Origin: Bacteroidota bacterium
GTDB lineage: Bacteria; Bacteroidota; Bacteroidia; UBA4408
Assembly (NCBI GenBank): GCA_016721765.1
Contig: JADKHO010000001.1
Coordinates: 310,001-374,000 of the forward strand
DNA: 64,000 bases
Direction: 5' to 3'
The notes below the pieces were generated by a model that saw only the letters and a program-made list of their open reading frames with translations, ran no database searches and was not told where the DNA came from. Positions within the stretch are counted from its first letter, which is position 1. Every line of letters starts with the position of its first letter. Shown one piece after another: positions 1 to 9,093 of the stretch. The translations under genes were made by a program, and so were the position numbers.

Positions 1-930
1 AACAACAATGCACAGTAAGGACAACAATACTGCCGATACGCCTGAGAGGAATATTATTAACAAGCGATTGGGTGCTTCTTTTTTGAAATTAACTTGAGCA
101 GGTGAAATCACATAACAGGTAGGAAAGTTATTATTTAAATTGCTCGATGCTTGCTCGTAGCTGGACTGTAATTCGGCCAGTTGAGCCAACATGGATTCAT
201 AATTGTACTGTTTTTTCAAATCGTAATTCACCGGATTTTTTGTCAAATCGCGAATGAGGTCAATTTGTTGCTTCATGTGCTCCACAAAAGATTGATTTTT
301 AATATTTAAGTTCGGGATATTTCTATCGCGCACCAATTTATTGATGTTGTCTGCGAACACATCAAACTCTTTCACTTTTTTGTTGTAATCGAGTTCCAGG
401 TCTTTCAGCGCAGCCTGCAAATTTTTTCGCAAGATGGTAGCCTTAATTCCATCGGCAATGTTTACCATATCATTTGCAATACGTGCTGCCAGCTTCGGGT
501 CGGTATCAATTACGGAAACCGCCAATGCATTGTAACGCGTGCGGGCAATAGTAATGTTCTCGTCATATTCTTCATTTAATTGGAAGGCCCAATCCTTTTC
601 TAAGGTATCGATATTATAGTGTAATATGAGTTGAAACTTTTTGATAACAGAGTCGCGCACCAAACTGGATTTAAGCAATTGAATGTGCTGATCTATTTCC
701 TTGTCAGATCCAAATCGCACATCATTTTGAATCAAAATTTTGTTGGAGCTGGTGTTAGGCGGATAAAAGATTACTTCCGATTTATATTGAGGAGGAATAA
801 AATATGGGGTACTCGCAAGGATTGCAATGACAACTATACTACTAACAAAAATAAGAATGGATTTTCGATTCGTTATAACGATTTTAATCAGCCAGATATA
901 AGGGCTTTGAGTCTCCACACTAGCTGACAT
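1..930 (-). CDS. Wzz-type chain-length determinant / polysaccharide biosynthesis protein (partial, C-terminus beyond window)
   Basis: The minus strand is open for 310 codons from an ATG at 930 to the window edge, so the C-terminus is missing. The translation has a cytoplasmic N-terminus, a membrane helix at about residues 24-45, a long helical and partly coiled-coil middle, and a second membrane helix reached exactly at the edge. This two-helix layout with a periplasmic coiled coil is that of Wzz/polysaccharide co-polymerases, which set the length of O-antigen or exopolysaccharide chains. A C-terminal tyrosine-kinase domain cannot be excluded because that part is not in view. The start lies 4 nt after the stop of the EamA transporter, suggesting co-transcription. 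Confidence 0.75.
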   Translation of the reverse strand, partial: MSASVETQSPYIWLIKIVITNRKSILIFVSSIVVIAILASTPYFIPPQYKSEVIFYPPNTSSNKILIQNDVRFGSDKEIDQHIQLLKSSLVRDSVIKKFQLILHYNIDTLEKDWAFQLNEEYDENITIARTRYNALAVSVIDTDPKLAARIANDMVNIADGIKATILRKNLQAALKDLELDYNKKVKEFDVFADNINKLVRDRNIPNLNIKNQSFVEHMKQQIDLIRDLTKNPVNYDLKKQYNYESMLAQLAELQSSYEQASSNLNNNFPTCYVISPAQVNFKKEAPNRLLIIFLSGVSAVLLSLLCIVV

Positions 931-934
931 TCCT

Positions 935-1837
935 TTATTGGATATTTTGATTACTATTTGGTTTTTCTGCGGCGCTAACTAGGTAAACCCCCGTAAAAAT
1001 TAGGAAGGCTGAAAGGAGCTTAACTGCATCCAATTCATCCTTTCCTAAAAAAACAGCAATTCCGGCAGCCAATAAGGGCTGAAGGTAAATGTAGATGCTC
1101 ACCACCGAAGAGCTAACTTTTTGCAAAGCATAATTATTTAAGAGATATGCAAAATAAGTGGTGCCTAACACCACAAAAGCAACCGAAAGCAAAATATTTG
1201 GTGGCATAGCCGAAAAATCTGCTTCCATAAATTCACTATATCCAAAAGGAAGCACATAAAACCAGGCAAAAAGAAACACCCATTTAATTACTGTAATGGT
1301 GCGGTATTTCATGATAAGCGGTTTGGCTACGACTAAATAAATTCCCCATGAAATAGCGTTAATAAGAATACATAAATCGCCCCGCCAGGTGAGGGAGCCA
1401 AAGGATAAATCGTGTTTTACAAGTAGCAGAAGGCATGCACCCACTAAACCTACAATAATGCCAAGCAGCTTTTTAGTTGTGATGCGCTCGCTTGCCAAGG
1501 AGGTTGCGACGAGTAAAACTAAAATAGGCGTTATGACCATTATTATGGCAGCATTAATGGGCGTTGTCATACTAAGCCCTTTAAAAAAGAGAAGTTGATT
1601 AATGGCAACGCCGAACATGCCACAAAAGGCTAATAATGGAATATCCTTTCGGTTAATTTTTTCGGGAACAAAAATTCCGGTAATCCAAAATAAAATAACC
1701 GCACCGGTAACACGTACCATAATAAAACCAAAGGGTTGCAAATATTGCGGCATTACACCCTTGGCAATGGTATAATTTGCACCATAAATGAGTGCAGCGG
1801 CAAAAAGGGCTAAATGCGACTTAAAATTCTCTTTCAC
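935..1837 (-). CDS. EamA/DMT-superfamily transporter
   Basis: A 300-residue hydrophobic protein with about ten predicted membrane helices arranged as two EamA halves of five. The first half opens with the family-like LIYGANYTIAKGVM segment and the second half contains AISWGIYLVVAKPL. Members of the drug/metabolite transporter superfamily export amino acids or other metabolites from the inner membrane; the substrate cannot be read from sequence. It is followed after 4 nt by the Wzz-like gene on the same strand. The divergent neighbour starts at 1920, so 1838-1919 should carry both promoters. Confidence 0.9.
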   Translation of the reverse strand: MKENFKSHLALFAAALIYGANYTIAKGVMPQYLQPFGFIMVRVTGAVILFWITGIFVPEKINRKDIPLLAFCGMFGVAINQLLFFKGLSMTTPINAAIIMVITPILVLLVATSLASERITTKKLLGIIVGLVGACLLLLVKHDLSFGSLTWRGDLCILINAISWGIYLVVAKPLIMKYRTITVIKWVFLFAWFYVLPFGYSEFMEADFSAMPPNILLSVAFVVLGTTYFAYLLNNYALQKVSSSVVSIYIYLQPLLAAGIAVFLGKDELDAVKLLSAFLIFTGVYLVSAAEKPNSNQNIQ

Positions 1838-1919
1838 AAAAAACCAATAAAAAGGAATGTGTTTTTTTCAAAGATAGTTTTTTTGAAATTACTAATTTCG
1901 AGTCCAAAATAATTAAATT

Positions 1920-2621
1920 ATGATTAATAAAACAGTTGCCAATGCCGAAGCTGCAATTGCAGGCTTAAAAAATGATATGACACTGATGCTTGGGGGATTT
2001 GGCCTATGCGGCATTCCTGAAAACTGCATTACAGCGCTGGTAAAAAGCGGAGTAACAGGGTTAACCTGCATTAGCAATAATGCAGGAGTAGATGATTTTG
2101 GCTTAGGGCTGTTGTTGAAAAAACATCAAATTAAGAAGATGATTTCAAGCTATGTGGGCGAGAACGCTGAATTTGAGCGACAACTCTTAAGCGGGGAGCT
2201 GGAAGTTGATTTAATACCACAAGGTACACTTGCTACTCGCATACAAATGGGCGGTGCCGGAATTCCTGCATTTTTTACTCCGGCAGGATTCGGAACGGAA
2301 GTGGCTAATGGCAAGGAAACTAGGGAGTTTCATGGTAAGATGTACCTCATGGAAGAATGGCTTAAAGCCGATTTTGCTATCGTAAAAGCATGGAAAGGCG
2401 ATACACAAGGAAATCTTATTTATAAAGCTACCGCGCGAAACTTTAATCCAATGATGGCAACAGCCGGAAAAATTACAGTTGCCGAAGTGGAACACCTTGT
2501 TCCCGCCGGAGAATTAGATCCCAATGAAATTCACACCCCCGGAATTTTCGTTCAACGCATTTTTGAAGGAAAAAATTACGAAAAGCGGATTGAACAAAGA
2601 ACTGTCAAAACCAAAGCTTAA
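1920..2621 (+). CDS. scoA: 3-oxoacid CoA-transferase subunit A
   Basis: A 233-residue protein of the CoA-transferase family I alpha subunit. The N-terminus has the family glycine-rich motif GGFGLCGIPENCI at about residues 26-38. With ScoB it moves CoA from succinyl-CoA to acetoacetate or a related 3-oxoacid in ketone body and short-chain acid use. Length is normal for a separate alpha subunit. The beta subunit, usually the next gene, here lies about 1.9 kb downstream, beyond a hairpin terminator and an unrelated secreted-protein gene. Confidence 0.93.
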   Translation: MINKTVANAEAAIAGLKNDMTLMLGGFGLCGIPENCITALVKSGVTGLTCISNNAGVDDFGLGLLLKKHQIKKMISSYVGENAEFERQLLSGELEVDLIPQGTLATRIQMGGAGIPAFFTPAGFGTEVANGKETREFHGKMYLMEEWLKADFAIVKAWKGDTQGNLIYKATARNFNPMMATAGKITVAEVEHLVPAGELDPNEIHTPGIFVQRIFEGKNYEKRIEQRTVKTKA

Positions 2622-2656
2622 ACGGGATTTTCCTTATTGCTTATTCTATTCGTTCT

Positions 2657-2684
2657 AGACTTTCCAACTGGGAGGTCTTTTTTT
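2657..2684 (+). terminator. Intrinsic terminator after scoA
   Basis: A stem AGACTTTCC / GGGAGGTCT (with G-T wobbles) closes a short AACT loop and runs into seven T residues. It lies 36 nt after the scoA stop, so scoA is probably transcribed separately from scoB. Confidence 0.65.
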
Positions 2685-2804
2685 CCCATTCAGCAACTTT
2701 TTGTTCCCCTTGTGCGCGTTTAGTGCTATTTATGTAGCCGTTTAAAAAAATCAGTGAATCAATAGCGCAATAAAAACCCCATAATCACCCAAATTGTAGT
2801 ATTT

Positions 2805-4388
2805 ATGATTAAAAAAATTCTCTTCTCGCTTAGCCTTTTAAGCTCATTTTTGATACAGAAAGAAGCAAGCGGACAATGCACCGCATGTACTTACACACCG
2901 GTGAAAATGACCGGTTGCCCCACCACACCACCTAAACCAAGAGGGCTATATGTAAATGAGTTTTTTTCATTCAACAGCGCTTTTTATGGGCCGCAACAAG
3001 GCATTGATGCAACACATTCCATTCTCGGTGTGGATGCAAACAACGATGGCATTTATGAAAAGGAAGATGCACTTTTAAACTATTGCAAAGCGAATAGTTT
3101 TTCGCGTATCACCGTGTATGATATTTGGAATATTTTGCGTTTTGCAACCTCTGTTTACGGGGCTTCTACCTATCAAGACCATTTAAAGCGGTTTATTACA
3201 AAAGCAAAAACCGGAAACTATGGTATTACTGATGTGGGTGTAACCATTTGGAATCCGAACACTCCTTCATTTGTGGCTGCTTATAATGGAATAACATCTA
3301 CCTGTGTTGCGAATAAGGCAGCTTCTACTACTTCTTCTTCACAACCGGAAGGAAGTTATTTTAAACAAAAAGATGTAGACTTGGAATTGACCGGAAATGA
3401 AGAAAATAGTTTTTATGATGAAGTTTCCAGAACCGATGCCCCTGTTGAAGAAGAGATAGATTTAGCAAGTCAAGGTAATGCAAAATTAGGCGCTGCAAAT
3501 TCATTTAAGATTGACCACATGGTATCGGAATATGAATTTTGGAATACCAAAACATTTAATAGCATTGCAAAAAGGGATTCAGCCTATCGCGTTTTTCAAA
3601 AAATGATGAATTACATGAATTGCTTAAAAGCAGCAAGTGTTGACCCACTTTACATCTATGTTTATTTAGGTTATTTAGATAAAGATTCTTACGACGATAA
3701 AGTGCAAGCTCAGTTTATAGATAACATTGCCGATAAAATTTATTTAAGCAACTATAAGTGCAATCCTAATAGCTTGTTTCAGGCCAGCATTCAAAGTCGA
3801 ATGGATATTTTTTCAGCTGCTAGCGGAACTACAAAAGCAAGTACTAAATTGGTAATTCTACTTTGCGGATCAAATCAAAGTGATGCAATTGCTACTGATC
3901 CGCTTAACAATGGATGGTGCGATTTTCTTGGACCATTTTTAAAGATATCGGGAAATACAATGGCTTGTGCAGAGGGCTTGTTTAAAAAAGCGTATGAAGC
4001 ATATATTGCTGCTAATCCCGGCAAATGGAATAGTACTTTGAATAGTTTTCAATGGTATCCTTATACCTTATTAAAAAAGAATTCCGTAAAACGCTTGGCC
4101 GACGAAAATTCCAATTCTATTGCTGCTGCCGAATTATTTAATATGTATCCCAATCCAACCAGTAATTCCGCCACTTTTCATTTTACACTGGATGCCGAAT
4201 ACTTGCAAAATGCATTTTTAGATATTACGGATGTAAATGGAAAATTAATAGCGCACAAATCGCTTAACGGCCTAAGCGATTCTAACTTGCAAGTTGATTT
4301 AAGCGATATGAATGCCGGCATCTATTTTTGCAGAGTGAATAATTTTAACTGGTCGAGCACAACCTCTAAGCTTGTTGTAATCAAATAA
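2805..4388 (+). CDS. Secreted protein with T9SS type A sorting domain, function unknown
   Basis: A 527-residue protein with an N-terminal signal peptide (residues 1-24, cleavage likely after ASGQ) followed by a short cysteine-containing segment, CTACTYTPVKMTGCP. The middle of about 400 residues matches no family I recognise; it has an acidic stretch around residues 185-225. The last 75 residues form a type A T9SS sorting domain: MYPNPTSNSATFHF, then DVNGKLI, then MNAGIYFCRV and a C-terminal KLVVIK. It should therefore cross the outer membrane by T9SS and be released or anchored at the surface. It sits between scoA and scoB, bounded by a terminator on each side, so it looks inserted into an ancestral scoAB pair. 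Confidence 0.88.
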   Translation: MIKKILFSLSLLSSFLIQKEASGQCTACTYTPVKMTGCPTTPPKPRGLYVNEFFSFNSAFYGPQQGIDATHSILGVDANNDGIYEKEDALLNYCKANSFSRITVYDIWNILRFATSVYGASTYQDHLKRFITKAKTGNYGITDVGVTIWNPNTPSFVAAYNGITSTCVANKAASTTSSSQPEGSYFKQKDVDLELTGNEENSFYDEVSRTDAPVEEEIDLASQGNAKLGAANSFKIDHMVSEYEFWNTKTFNSIAKRDSAYRVFQKMMNYMNCLKAASVDPLYIYVYLGYLDKDSYDDKVQAQFIDNIADKIYLSNYKCNPNSLFQASIQSRMDIFSAASGTTKASTKLVILLCGSNQSDAIATDPLNNGWCDFLGPFLKISGNTMACAEGLFKKAYEAYIAANPGKWNSTLNSFQWYPYTLLKKNSVKRLADENSNSIAAAELFNMYPNPTSNSATFHFTLDAEYLQNAFLDITDVNGKLIAHKSLNGLSDSNLQVDLSDMNAGIYFCRVNNFNWSSTTSKLVVIK

Positions 4389-4409
4389 AGATTTTACCCT
4401 GTTTTCATG

Positions 4410-4444
4410 AAGCCTGTTGCATTTTATGCAGCAGGCTTTTTTTT
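4410..4444 (+). terminator. Strong intrinsic terminator after the T9SS cargo gene
   Basis: Twelve-base arms AAGCCTGTTGCA and TGCAGCAGGCTT with one wobble pair enclose a TTTTA loop, followed by a run of T. Transcription from the cargo gene should stop before scoB. Confidence 0.88.
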
Positions 4445-4531
4445 GAACTTCACTTTATAAAAAAGAATCTATGAAGGATGCCTATTCTTCCAATTGAATT
4501 TTTACTTTTGAATAATTAAAAACTGAATCAA

Positions 4532-5188
4532 ATGTTAGATAAAAATGGTATTGCAAAGCGTATTGCGCAAGAACTAAAAGACGGCTATTATGTAAATTTG
4601 GGTATTGGCATACCTACACTTGTTGCCAACTATATTCCCGAAGGAATGAATGTTATCTTACAATCCGAAAACGGTCTTCTGGGCATGGGTCCTTTTCCTT
4701 ATGATGACGAAGTAGATGCAGATTTAATAAATGCTGGAAAACAAACCATTACTACCTTGCCCGGTTCTTCCTTCTTTGATTCCGCATTAAGCTTTGCTAT
4801 GATTCGTGGGGAGCATGTGCATTTAACCGTTTTAGGTGCCATGGAAGTGAGCGAAAAGGGGGATATTGCCAACTGGAAAATTCCCGGAAAAATGGTAAAA
4901 GGGATGGGTGGAGCAATGGACCTGGTAGCCTCGGCTCAAAATATTATCGTCGCCATGCAACATGTAAATAAAGCCGGTGAATCGAAACTCTTAAAAAAAT
5001 GTTCACTCCCTTTAACCGGTGTTGGATGCGTAAAAAAAATAATAACTGAGTTAGCCGCTATTGAAGTTACACCCGAAGGTTTTGTATTGCTTGAAAGAGC
5101 ACCGGGAGTTAGCATTGAACAAATAAAAAATGCAACAGAAGGTACTTTAATTATTCGAGGAGAAATTCCGGAAATGGTGATTCATTAA
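4532..5188 (+). CDS. scoB: 3-oxoacid CoA-transferase subunit B
   Basis: A 218-residue CoA-transferase beta subunit. It contains the catalytic glutamate in the SENG motif (E46), which forms the glutamyl-CoA thioester, the preceding GIGIPTLVANYIP segment, and the GGAMDLV motif. It completes the enzyme begun by scoA at 1920-2621. The two subunits are normally adjacent; here a complete secreted-protein gene and two terminators separate them. The ATG start follows an A-rich leader. Confidence 0.93.
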   Translation: MLDKNGIAKRIAQELKDGYYVNLGIGIPTLVANYIPEGMNVILQSENGLLGMGPFPYDDEVDADLINAGKQTITTLPGSSFFDSALSFAMIRGEHVHLTVLGAMEVSEKGDIANWKIPGKMVKGMGGAMDLVASAQNIIVAMQHVNKAGESKLLKKCSLPLTGVGCVKKIITELAAIEVTPEGFVLLERAPGVSIEQIKNATEGTLIIRGEIPEMVIH

Positions 5189-5247
5189 TCTCTTGAATTA
5201 GCGCCAAAGCATTCACAATCCTTACATTCGAGTACTTGATTAAGATT

Positions 5248-6678
5248 ATGCTTTCATCAACCGATTATATTTTCTTTGTTGCAATTTTGCTTTTCGCCAT
5301 TATTTATTTGGTGGTGAAAAACGCACATCGTTCCATTCAGGAAGCCCACTCCAATTCAGAGAATGAAGTTCAAAAAAAATTACAAAGCATGTTGGTTGAA
5401 GAGATTCGCGACATGAAAAACATGATACTTTATGTGGCATGTGCTTTTATTCTTTTGTATTTAGCTTATCGCTTTACCCTCGCCACCGGACTTGGCGCGC
5501 ATGTGCAAGAGTGGCTTAATTTAATTGTGCGATGGGCCCATGTGTTGTTTGGTATTGCTTGGATTGGCGCTTCATTTTATTTTATTTTTCTTGAAAATAG
5601 CTTAAATCGCACAGAAGGATTGAGAAACGATATTGCTGGAAATTTATGGGCTATACATGGGGGAGGTTTTTACTACGTAGAAAAATACAAACTTGCTCCG
5701 GGTGAATTGCCAAAGAAGCTGCATTGGTTTAAGTATGAAGCTTATTTTACCTGGCTTACCGGGATATTGCTGCTGATAATTGTGTATTACACCAATGCAA
5801 GATCTTATTTGATTAACGAATCCATCCTTAACTTAAGTGTTACACAAGCCATTAGTATCAGCTTAGGGACAATTATAGGGTCTTGGTTTTTATATGATTT
5901 GTTGTGCAAATCCGCATTGCGTCATTACAAACAACTGTTTGCCTTAACCGGGTTCCTGCTCATGGTGGGAATTTCTTATTTTTTGTCGCATGTGTTTGAC
6001 GGCAGGGCGGCATTTATTCATGTAGGCGCCTTGTTGGGTACGATTATGGTTGGAAATGTTTTTTTTATCATTATTCCATCTCAAAAAGCATTAGTAAGGG
6101 CCGCAATCGAAGGCAAGCCTTTAGATGAATCGTTAGGCAAGAATGCAGGCCTTCGCTCCTTACACAACAATTATATTACACTGCCGGTAATTTTTATTAT
6201 GATTAGCAATCACTTTCCCAGCACCTTCGGGAACAATTATAATTGGGCTATTCTAACAGGTATCACTATTGCCGGAGCAGGCGCTAGGCATTTTATTAAC
6301 CTGCATGAAAAAGGCAGAAATTTAAATTGGTTAATTCCTGCAGTTGGTATTGCACTTATTTCACTCATGATTGTAACGGCACCACAAAAACCCAAATCAG
6401 CAAAAGACTTGCCACCAGTTGCATTTACTGAAGTACAAACCATTTTTCAAAAGCGTTGCGTTACCTGCCATTCCGCTCACCCAACCGACGACACACAGCT
6501 AAGTGCCCCCAATGGCGTGATGTACGACACGCCTGAGCAAATTAAAAAAATGGCGGATAAAATTTTAATACGCGCCGTTCAAACTAAAACCATGCCTCAA
6601 GGAAACAAGACCCACATCACCGATGCCGAGCGCGAATTAATTGGTGTTTGGATTGAGCAAGGGGCTAAAATTGATTGA
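5248..6678 (+). CDS. puuD: Urate hydroxylase PuuD-like membrane protein with C-terminal cytochrome c domain
   Basis: A 476-residue protein. The open frame could begin at a TTG at 5236, but the ATG at 5248 gives the better start. An N-terminal membrane helix is followed by a urate-oxidase-N type membrane domain with about eight helices; the segments WAHVLFGIAWIGASFYFIFLE and AIHGGGFYYVEKYKL are typical of PuuD. The C-terminal 85 residues form a monohaem cytochrome c with CVTCH (C404, C407, H408) and a likely distal methionine in KTMPQGNK. The family oxidises urate to 5-hydroxyisourate and passes electrons to the respiratory chain. No other purine-degradation gene lies in the window, so the substrate rests on family resemblance. 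Confidence 0.82.
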   Translation: MLSSTDYIFFVAILLFAIIYLVVKNAHRSIQEAHSNSENEVQKKLQSMLVEEIRDMKNMILYVACAFILLYLAYRFTLATGLGAHVQEWLNLIVRWAHVLFGIAWIGASFYFIFLENSLNRTEGLRNDIAGNLWAIHGGGFYYVEKYKLAPGELPKKLHWFKYEAYFTWLTGILLLIIVYYTNARSYLINESILNLSVTQAISISLGTIIGSWFLYDLLCKSALRHYKQLFALTGFLLMVGISYFLSHVFDGRAAFIHVGALLGTIMVGNVFFIIIPSQKALVRAAIEGKPLDESLGKNAGLRSLHNNYITLPVIFIMISNHFPSTFGNNYNWAILTGITIAGAGARHFINLHEKGRNLNWLIPAVGIALISLMIVTAPQKPKSAKDLPPVAFTEVQTIFQKRCVTCHSAHPTDDTQLSAPNGVMYDTPEQIKKMADKILIRAVQTKTMPQGNKTHITDAERELIGVWIEQGAKID

Positions 6679-6707
6679 TCAATTAGAAACTTTTATTCCA
6701 TGCTTCT

Positions 6708-8003
6708 ATGCAGCTAACTACAACAGAATCGCTTTATTCCATTTTTCTTAAGCACCCACTTGTTAGTACCGATACACGCAACATTATAAAAGGGTCCCTA
6801 TTTTTTGCATTAAAAGGCGGCAATTTTAATGGGAATGAATTTGCATCTCATGCACTTGATGCAGGCAGTGAATATGCTATTGTTGATGAAGCAAAGTATT
6901 GCATCAACGAAAAATATTTGCTTGTGGAAGATGGACTGAAAGCTTTACAAGAATTAGCAAAATTCCATCGAAATCGGTTAACCATTCCCTTTATTGGGAT
7001 TACCGGTAGCAATGGAAAAACTACTACCAAGGAATTAATTCATGCTGTATTAAGCCGCAAATTTAAAACTTTAGCCACTTTTGGTAACCTTAACAATCAT
7101 ATTGGTGTACCGCTAACACTGCTTTCGATTACCGGAGAACATCAAATGGCGGTAATAGAAATGGGGGCCAATCACCTGAAGGAAATTGAATTTTTATGCG
7201 GCATTGCATCTCCAAATTTTGGACTAATCACCAATATTGGGAAGGCGCATGTTGAGGGATTTGGCAGTGTTGAAAACATAGTTATCGGTAAAAGCGAATT
7301 ATATAAGCATATACAAAATTCCGGCGGCTTGCTTTTCGTAAACGGCGACAATGCACAATTAATGCAGCTTTCAGAACAAATTAATCGAATTACTTACGGT
7401 GGCAGAAAAGACAATCATTTTACTGCCGAATTTAAAAGTGCTGATCCTTATGTGCAATTAGAACTCCATTCCTTAACTGCTAATCCTACAGTCAAAACTC
7501 AAATTATTGGCAAATACAATTTCGACAATTGTGTTGCTGCAGCGTGTATTGGGAATTATTTTGGAGTTGCTGAAAATGATATTCTTGATGCACTTGAAAA
7601 GTATGTACCAAGTAATAATCGCTCACAAGTAATGCAAAAAGGCAGTACTACCATTTTAATGGATGCATACAATGCCAACCCATCGAGTATGGAAGTTGCC
7701 ATCACAAATTTTGCCGAAATGAAAGCTGAAAACAAATTAGCCATTTTAGGCGATATGTTGGAACTAGGTGCTGTGAGTGAACAAGAACATCAACGAATAG
7801 TTAATTTACTTAGCGACAAAGCTATTAAAGCAATGGTAATAGGACCACTATTCCAACAAACATCAGCAGCGTTTAACGTACTTAAATTTCCCGATAGCAC
7901 AAGCGCAGGTGAACATTTAAAAAATAATAAACTCGAAAATAGTACCTTGCTCATTAAAGGTTCACGTGGCATGAAACTGGAGAGCCTTTTAGATTTTATT
8001 TAA
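6708..8003 (+). CDS. murF: UDP-N-acetylmuramoyl-tripeptide--D-alanyl-D-alanine ligase
   Basis: A 431-residue Mur ligase. The ATP-binding P-loop GITGSNGKTTTKE lies at residues 97-109, followed by the central-domain motif EMGANHLKEIEFL and the C-terminal DAYNANPSSM motif that identifies MurF. It adds D-Ala-D-Ala to the UDP-MurNAc-tripeptide, the last cytoplasmic step in the peptidoglycan precursor. It is separated from the usual mur-fts cluster and starts 29 nt after the PuuD-like gene. Confidence 0.95.
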   Translation: MQLTTTESLYSIFLKHPLVSTDTRNIIKGSLFFALKGGNFNGNEFASHALDAGSEYAIVDEAKYCINEKYLLVEDGLKALQELAKFHRNRLTIPFIGITGSNGKTTTKELIHAVLSRKFKTLATFGNLNNHIGVPLTLLSITGEHQMAVIEMGANHLKEIEFLCGIASPNFGLITNIGKAHVEGFGSVENIVIGKSELYKHIQNSGGLLFVNGDNAQLMQLSEQINRITYGGRKDNHFTAEFKSADPYVQLELHSLTANPTVKTQIIGKYNFDNCVAAACIGNYFGVAENDILDALEKYVPSNNRSQVMQKGSTTILMDAYNANPSSMEVAITNFAEMKAENKLAILGDMLELGAVSEQEHQRIVNLLSDKAIKAMVIGPLFQQTSAAFNVLKFPDSTSAGEHLKNNKLENSTLLIKGSRGMKLESLLDFI

Positions 8004-8079
8004 AAAAAAAAAGGAGCTTGTTAAACCTTTTTAAAAAATTTGCGTCCTATCTGCAAATAACCAAAAAATAGTAGAACTC

Positions 8080-9045
8080 ATGAACGCAAAAAAATTATTT
8101 CTAAAAAGCTTATTGAGCCTTGCGCTAGTAGGTGCCGTTTTTTCCGGATGTAAAAAAGACAAAACAGACGAAATAGATCCGGACGAAACTTCTGAGCAAG
8201 TTGTGAATGCGTCGGACGAAAGGACCATCAGTTCAGAAATGGAAGACTCTGAAGACGATGCGAATCGCTTACTCTTAAACTATCCTCATTTTAGAGGATT
8301 AGGCTGGATGGCAACCCTTAATGGGAATCACATTCCTTGTAATTCCACAGTTGATACTTCACTGATTGGACAAGGTAGATTAACCATTACTTTTAATGGT
8401 AACACCTGCGATAACAAACGTTTCAGAACGGGCACGATTACTTTGCAATTGCCTTATAACAGCACCACCAATACGGTTACACCATGGAGCGCAGCAGGAA
8501 GCATGCTTACAGTAACCTTTACCAACTTTAAAATTACACGCTTGTCGGATAATAAATCCATTACTTTTAATGGCACTAAATACATTACAAATGTAAATGG
8601 AGGATTGGTGGATGATGCTACAAGTTTTGCAAGTCCGATAGTACATCACATAACCGGTGCTATGCAAATTACATTTGATGACGGTACTACACGCAGCTGG
8701 AACATTGATCGCACACGCAGCATTGCGCGCACCAACGGAGTTACAACTGTAACAATTACAGGGAACAGCACACAAAATGGCATATCCAATGTTTCGGTTT
8801 GGGGCGTTAACCGTAAAGGAAATACATTTACAGTTAGCATTCCAACAGCAATTGTAATGACCTCCACCTGTGATTTCCATCCAATTAGTGGAGTGCGAGT
8901 TCACACCGGTGTGGTGCGAGAATTAACGGTTACTTTTGGTGTTGATGCTTCTGGAAATCCGGTTACAAGTGGATGTCCTTACGGATATAGATTAAACTGG
9001 GAAAACCGCAGAGGTGTTGCAAAGCAAGCTGTCGTGAGCTATTAA
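8080..9045 (+). CDS. Predicted outer-membrane or periplasmic lipoprotein, function unknown
   Basis: A 321-residue protein with a lipoprotein signal peptide; the lipobox FSGC gives a lipidated Cys24, followed by KKDKTDE, an acidic-rich linker and then a long beta-rich region full of T, N, S and V. Two cysteine pairs are visible (CNST with CDNK, and CDFH with CPYG). I do not recognise a family; the composition suits an extracytoplasmic beta-sandwich protein common in Bacteroidota. It ends 47 nt before clpX, which is convergent, with a terminator between them. Confidence 0.75.
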   Translation: MNAKKLFLKSLLSLALVGAVFSGCKKDKTDEIDPDETSEQVVNASDERTISSEMEDSEDDANRLLLNYPHFRGLGWMATLNGNHIPCNSTVDTSLIGQGRLTITFNGNTCDNKRFRTGTITLQLPYNSTTNTVTPWSAAGSMLTVTFTNFKITRLSDNKSITFNGTKYITNVNGGLVDDATSFASPIVHHITGAMQITFDDGTTRSWNIDRTRSIARTNGVTTVTITGNSTQNGISNVSVWGVNRKGNTFTVSIPTAIVMTSTCDFHPISGVRVHTGVVRELTVTFGVDASGNPVTSGCPYGYRLNWENRRGVAKQAVVSY

Positions 9046-9060
9046 GAATTAAATATCCCC

Positions 9061-9093
9061 AAAAAAACCCCGCTAGTTGCGGGGTTTTTTTTT
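9061..9093. terminator. Bidirectional terminator between the lipoprotein gene and clpX
   Basis: CCCCGC and GCGGGG close a TAGTT loop, with an A run on the left and a nine-T run on the right, so the hairpin can stop transcription from both convergent genes. Confidence 0.9.

Noticed and set aside
631..927. 98-codon plus-strand frame in the Wzz-like gene
   Set aside because: The minus strand carries a well-formed two-helix protein across the same bases; the plus frame is a shadow.
8380..8904. 174-codon minus-strand frame inside the lipoprotein gene
   Set aside because: Its product is rich in cysteine and asparagine without any pattern, typical of an antisense shadow of a T/N-rich coding sequence.
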